Source: G039029935 sp039029935 (GTDB lineage: Bacteria; Chloroflexota; Anaerolineae; Caldilineales; Caldilineaceae). Taken from it: a stretch of 7,733 nt of DNA. A program made the translations under genes and the position numbers. Positions within the stretch are counted from its first letter, which is position 1, and every line of letters begins with the position of its first letter. Shown here piece after piece: positions 4,837 to 7,733 of this stretch. The DNA is taken from assembly GCA_039029935.1 (NCBI GenBank), contig JBCCFC010000646.1, forward strand, positions 1 to 7,733, read 5' to 3'. Under the pieces are notes generated by a model, which made no database searches, was not told the origin of the DNA, and saw only the letters and a list, made by a program, of their open reading frames with translations.

Positions 4837-7656
4837 CTAACGTTTGGATAGCCATCCTTTGACAATATGGATATTGTGGGTCGCCCCAATTTTTCCAAAG
4901 ACGGCTATTGCCTCTTGTGTCCGCATATCATCCTCACAGGCAAGCCCCCAACAGAGTTGAGTGAGTGTGGCCTTGTAAGAATTATCTGATAACAGCGTTA
5001 AGCTGGACTCAAACGAAAGTTGTGCTTGTACAGCATCATGCATGTGATGGTAGGCAATGCCCACGATTCTGTGCGCATCCCCTTCTTCTTCGCTCATCTG
5101 GTAGGACTGTGCTAATGCAATCGCTTCCTGCCCCGATTGAATCGCCTGTGCATAGTCTTTTTGGGCAAGGGCAAGTTGTGCTTTTAAACAAGACATAAAT
5201 GGTTGTAAGAATTGAAAATGATGTTCTTTGATGCGTAATTCTGCATCGGCAATTCTTTCTGCGACTAATTCGTGTGTCCGGTTATCAGCAAGATAGAGTC
5301 CCGCCAGATACCCTTGCACAGAAATCAACAGATCTGTTGCTTGATTTTCCTCGGACCACTCTGCAACAGCCAATAAATTTGTCTCTGCCTTTGAGAATTG
5401 CCCTTGGTCAAAGTGAATCAATCCTAAAAAGTATTTTGCTCGTATAATTTCCTTTTGATAGCCAATCTCGTTGGCAATGGTGATGGTGTCATAGCAGAGT
5501 GCAATTGCTTCACGCCACTGGCACTGGATTCTTTTGATGGCAGCTAAGTTGAGCTGGATTTGAATTTGATTGGTGCGTGAATGAATGCGTTCGGCAATAT
5601 GTAAGGCCAAACTATAGGATTCATCTGCTTGCACAGGTTCGCCGCGACGAAAGTAAATATTGCCTTGATTGAGCAGTGCCAACATTTTCAGGTATCGCCC
5701 TTCTTGGGTTGGCGGGAGAATGTCCAGCGTGTTTTCGATTGCTTCCAGTGCCTGATCAGGTTCTCCAAGCGTTTGATAGATAAAGCCCAATTGGATGTAT
5801 AAATCAGCGCGTGCCAATAGATTGTCGTCGGATGTCTCTTCCAGCCCTTTTTGAATCCATGTCAGTGCTTCTTTAGGCGATTCAGACCGGAGTACGTATC
5901 CCAATCCGCGATAGGCTTTGGCGCGGAACTCTCTGGCTTCGGGTGTGTTGTCAACGATTTTTAATTCCATGATGGCATCATCAAAATGTTTTTGGGCTTG
6001 TGTGTTGTTCTGGAGATAGGTATTGACAATGCCCAGAGATGTCTGGACCTCAATCCACTGATGGGGGGACAGTTCCTGTTCATTCAACACATCCTGAAGC
6101 AGATTCAACAATGGATAGGCTTCGCCACGATGGATGGTTCCCCATACATCCGAAAGAAGTCGAATTACTTTCTCATAGTCACCAGCCAAGGAATAATGCT
6201 TGGCCGCTTGAATTCGATTCGTCCGCATTTCATAATAGTCACCTGCGCGGCGATGCCAAATTCGTTTGGTCGAGGTTTTTAAACGTTCATAATAATAGTT
6301 TTTCATAATGACATGTAAATAGTATTGTAATTCAGCACGGACGCTCTTATATAGAAACCCCTGTCTATTCAAGTCAGATAAGGCTTTTATGACATCGCGT
6401 GTGTTGAGCTCATGGTTCAGAATCTCTTCGATGAGTTCGCGAGACCCGCCAACGTCGTCGAGTATCGAAATCGCTTCCATGATATCAAGTTGTTCACGGC
6501 TGAATCCTTCGCTCATTTCATCAAGCCAGGCCCGTTCTCCTTCAAGCAAATCAGGCATTGTCCCCATTGTTGGGTTCTGCTTTAGTGCTTGCGCTGCGAT
6601 TTGAAGAAAGAAAGGGTAGCCTCTGGTATGAGCATATAAATCTGTAAAATATTCCTTTGTAATTTCGGGGTAGATTTGACTGACTAAACGATGTGCATCT
6701 TCTTCGTCCATCTCTTTGAGGTCATCAAACACCTCTGAGAAGCACAATGGCCGTGTGCCCTGAGAGATGACTACAAGGTTTAGTCTGTTCTTTTTTGCCT
6801 GTTTATATAAAGACTCAATTAAACCCTGAACTTGGGGTTTGTCTGCCACCTGCTGAAAATTATCAAAACAGATAGTATATCCCTGCCCAGACAGCAGATG
6901 GGCAACGCTGTCTGGTCGAGCCTGTAGCGAACTGGAGCCGTTATGTTCATGTAGGTAGAGTAACTCCGCCAGTTCATTTTTGCCATTTTCTTTTAAGAAT
7001 GCGGCCATTTCCCACAGGATATCATCTATCCCTTTTTGAGTGTGGGCCGTATGCCAGAAGACTTGCTCTGGCTTGGCAATTTTTTGAAGTAGCTTGGATG
7101 CGAGAAACGTCTTGCCCGTTCCAACAGCACCAGTGATGGCGACATAGTGTAGGTCTTGAAGTTGTTTTGCATAGTATGCTAAGTCTGTCTGACGACCAAT
7201 AAAGTCATGCACCTCTGGCAACTGTTCTGGGTTGGGTAAACGCGCCGTGTAATAGTACTCCTGCTCTTTGTCGAGCAATGCATGTAATAGTGTATCGATT
7301 GCTTGTCTGCGGATGTGATGATAATTATTTTCACCAAAGCCAATCTCGTCCATCAATACTTTTGCCTGTCTACACTCTATGTACTGATGTTTTATGATGT
7401 GATACGCGCGCCATCGCGCATCGGCGGGGTCATAGTCTGCTGACTGGTCGAAGTCATCAGATGGGCGTAACTCATTGATCAGGCTACGCAAGACCGATTT
7501 AATCGCTCTCGCCTTAAATAGCTCTGTCGAACCCTCTTTCTTGTCTTGAACAATTTTTAATGACAAAAGAGGGCTTTTGGTCAATTTTTTGTCTTTCCAC
7601 CAACTCTTTAGTACGTCTTGGATATCCTTGTTTGTGATCTCAGGCAATTGATGCAT
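4837..7656 (-). CDS. STAND-type P-loop ATPase with N-terminal helical domain and TPR superhelix
   Basis: This 939-residue protein is probably cytoplasmic, with no signal peptide or membrane segment. Residues ~1-140 are helical; the segment at 97-127 looks like a helix-turn-helix and could bind DNA or a partner. The NTPase core begins with FIGRQTDL (152-159), followed by Walker A GAVGTGKT (176-183), Walker B TICFDNF (261-267), a sensor strand LNLVVISQGTRP (292-303) and a GYP motif (346-348) equivalent to the GxP of NB-ARC/STAND proteins. A winged-helix region (~385-455) follows, then repeated TPR-like helix pairs from ~477 to the end, for example ARADLYIQLGFIYQTLGEPDQALEAI (read in two parts around 615-640). 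STAND proteins are ATP-driven switches that oligomerise on sensing a ligand; the trigger and output here are unknown. MalT-like regulators are the nearest architectural comparison, but the C-terminal LuxR HTH is absent. It precedes the VCBS gene by 173 bp on the same strand. Confidence 0.93.
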   Translation of the reverse strand: MHQLPEITNKDIQDVLKSWWKDKKLTKSPLLSLKIVQDKKEGSTELFKARAIKSVLRSLINELRPSDDFDQSADYDPADARWRAYHIIKHQYIECRQAKVLMDEIGFGENNYHHIRRQAIDTLLHALLDKEQEYYYTARLPNPEQLPEVHDFIGRQTDLAYYAKQLQDLHYVAITGAVGTGKTFLASKLLQKIAKPEQVFWHTAHTQKGIDDILWEMAAFLKENGKNELAELLYLHEHNGSSSLQARPDSVAHLLSGQGYTICFDNFQQVADKPQVQGLIESLYKQAKKNRLNLVVISQGTRPLCFSEVFDDLKEMDEEDAHRLVSQIYPEITKEYFTDLYAHTRGYPFFLQIAAQALKQNPTMGTMPDLLEGERAWLDEMSEGFSREQLDIMEAISILDDVGGSRELIEEILNHELNTRDVIKALSDLNRQGFLYKSVRAELQYYLHVIMKNYYYERLKTSTKRIWHRRAGDYYEMRTNRIQAAKHYSLAGDYEKVIRLLSDVWGTIHRGEAYPLLNLLQDVLNEQELSPHQWIEVQTSLGIVNTYLQNNTQAQKHFDDAIMELKIVDNTPEAREFRAKAYRGLGYVLRSESPKEALTWIQKGLEETSDDNLLARADLYIQLGFIYQTLGEPDQALEAIENTLDILPPTQEGRYLKMLALLNQGNIYFRRGEPVQADESYSLALHIAERIHSRTNQIQIQLNLAAIKRIQCQWREAIALCYDTITIANEIGYQKEIIRAKYFLGLIHFDQGQFSKAETNLLAVAEWSEENQATDLLISVQGYLAGLYLADNRTHELVAERIADAELRIKEHHFQFLQPFMSCLKAQLALAQKDYAQAIQSGQEAIALAQSYQMSEEEGDAHRIVGIAYHHMHDAVQAQLSFESSLTLLSDNSYKATLTQLCWGLACEDDMRTQEAIAVFGKIGATHNIHIVKGWLSKR

Positions 7657-7662
7657 CGTTTA

Positions 7663-7668
7663 CTCCCT
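7663..7668 (-). promoter_or_regulatory. Ribosome binding site of the STAND ATPase gene
   Basis: The minus strand reads AGGGAG, a 6-base spacer TAAACG, then ATG at 7656. This purine-rich site at ideal distance supports the chosen start. Confidence 0.8.
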
Positions 7669-7697
7669 ATTTTTTCCGGCTCTTCTTCCTCGAGTAG

Positions 7698-7719
7698 GGG
7701 CGCACCCTTGCGGTCGCCC
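7698..7719. repeat. GC-rich hairpin at the right edge, possible dispersed palindromic element
   Basis: GGGCG (7698-7702) pairs with CGCCC (7715-7719), and ACC (7704-7706) with GGT (7712-7714); C7703 is bulged and the loop is CTTGC. It is much more GC-rich than its AT-rich flanks and sits 42 bases upstream of the ATPase start. The wording TAGGGGCG...CGCCC resembles interspersed palindromes common in Chloroflexota and cyanobacterial genomes. On the plus strand a short TTTT follows after three bases, so a weak terminator of a gene arriving from the right on that strand is also conceivable. Confidence 0.45.
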
Positions 7720-7733
7720 ATGTTTTATCGTGT

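Noticed and set aside
4837..5100. C-terminal LuxR-type HTH as in MalT
   Set aside because: The C-terminal residues continue the TPR pattern and end in GWLSKR, with no HTH signature.
5986..6308. Plus-strand open frames opposite the ATPase gene
   Set aside because: They are antisense to the TPR/winged-helix region and show no domain or initiation signal.

Overview
The window carries two long genes, both on the minus strand. Together they fill almost all of it, and no RNA gene, insertion sequence or CRISPR array is visible. The style of both proteins suggests a filamentous or otherwise complex bacterium of the Chloroflexota (Anaerolineae, Caldilineae or Ardenticatenia type): a large STAND ATPase with a TPR tail, next to a giant secreted FG-GAP/VCBS propeller protein that also carries a zinc-protease-like domain. 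This taxonomic guess comes from protein style only and is moderate at best.

Layout in transcription order, right to left. Bases 7657-7733 are the leader of the first gene, with a good ribosome binding site and a GC-rich hairpin near the window edge. Bases 7656-4837 encode a complete 939-residue protein. It has an N-terminal helical, possibly HTH-like region, a P-loop STAND NTPase core, a winged-helix region and a long TPR superhelix. Bases 4836-4664 form a 173-bp intergenic region dense in signals: a 12-bp perfect inverted repeat enclosing a hairpin, further GACAG/CTGTC symmetry, a good sigma-70-type promoter (TTGGCA-17-GATAAT), an imperfect palindrome centred on its -10 box, and a Shine-Dalgarno sequence. 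Bases 4663-1 are an uninterrupted reading frame of at least 1554 codons that leaves the window without a stop. Its frame has no end inside the window, so it is easily missed by ORF callers that require both ends.

The truncated giant protein has a signal peptide, then 14 FG-GAP/VCBS repeats (numerically two seven-bladed propellers) with DxDxDGDxDL calcium loops. These are followed by a beta-sandwich region, a zincin domain with HELGH (H1316, E1317, H1320) and a downstream D/Y resembling animal CLCA and M64 peptidases, and a further beta-rich region cut by the window edge. How the two genes work together is inference: a cytoplasmic ATP-dependent sensor/scaffold or regulator lies next to a surface adhesin-protease, which has its own regulated promoter but can also be reached by read-through.
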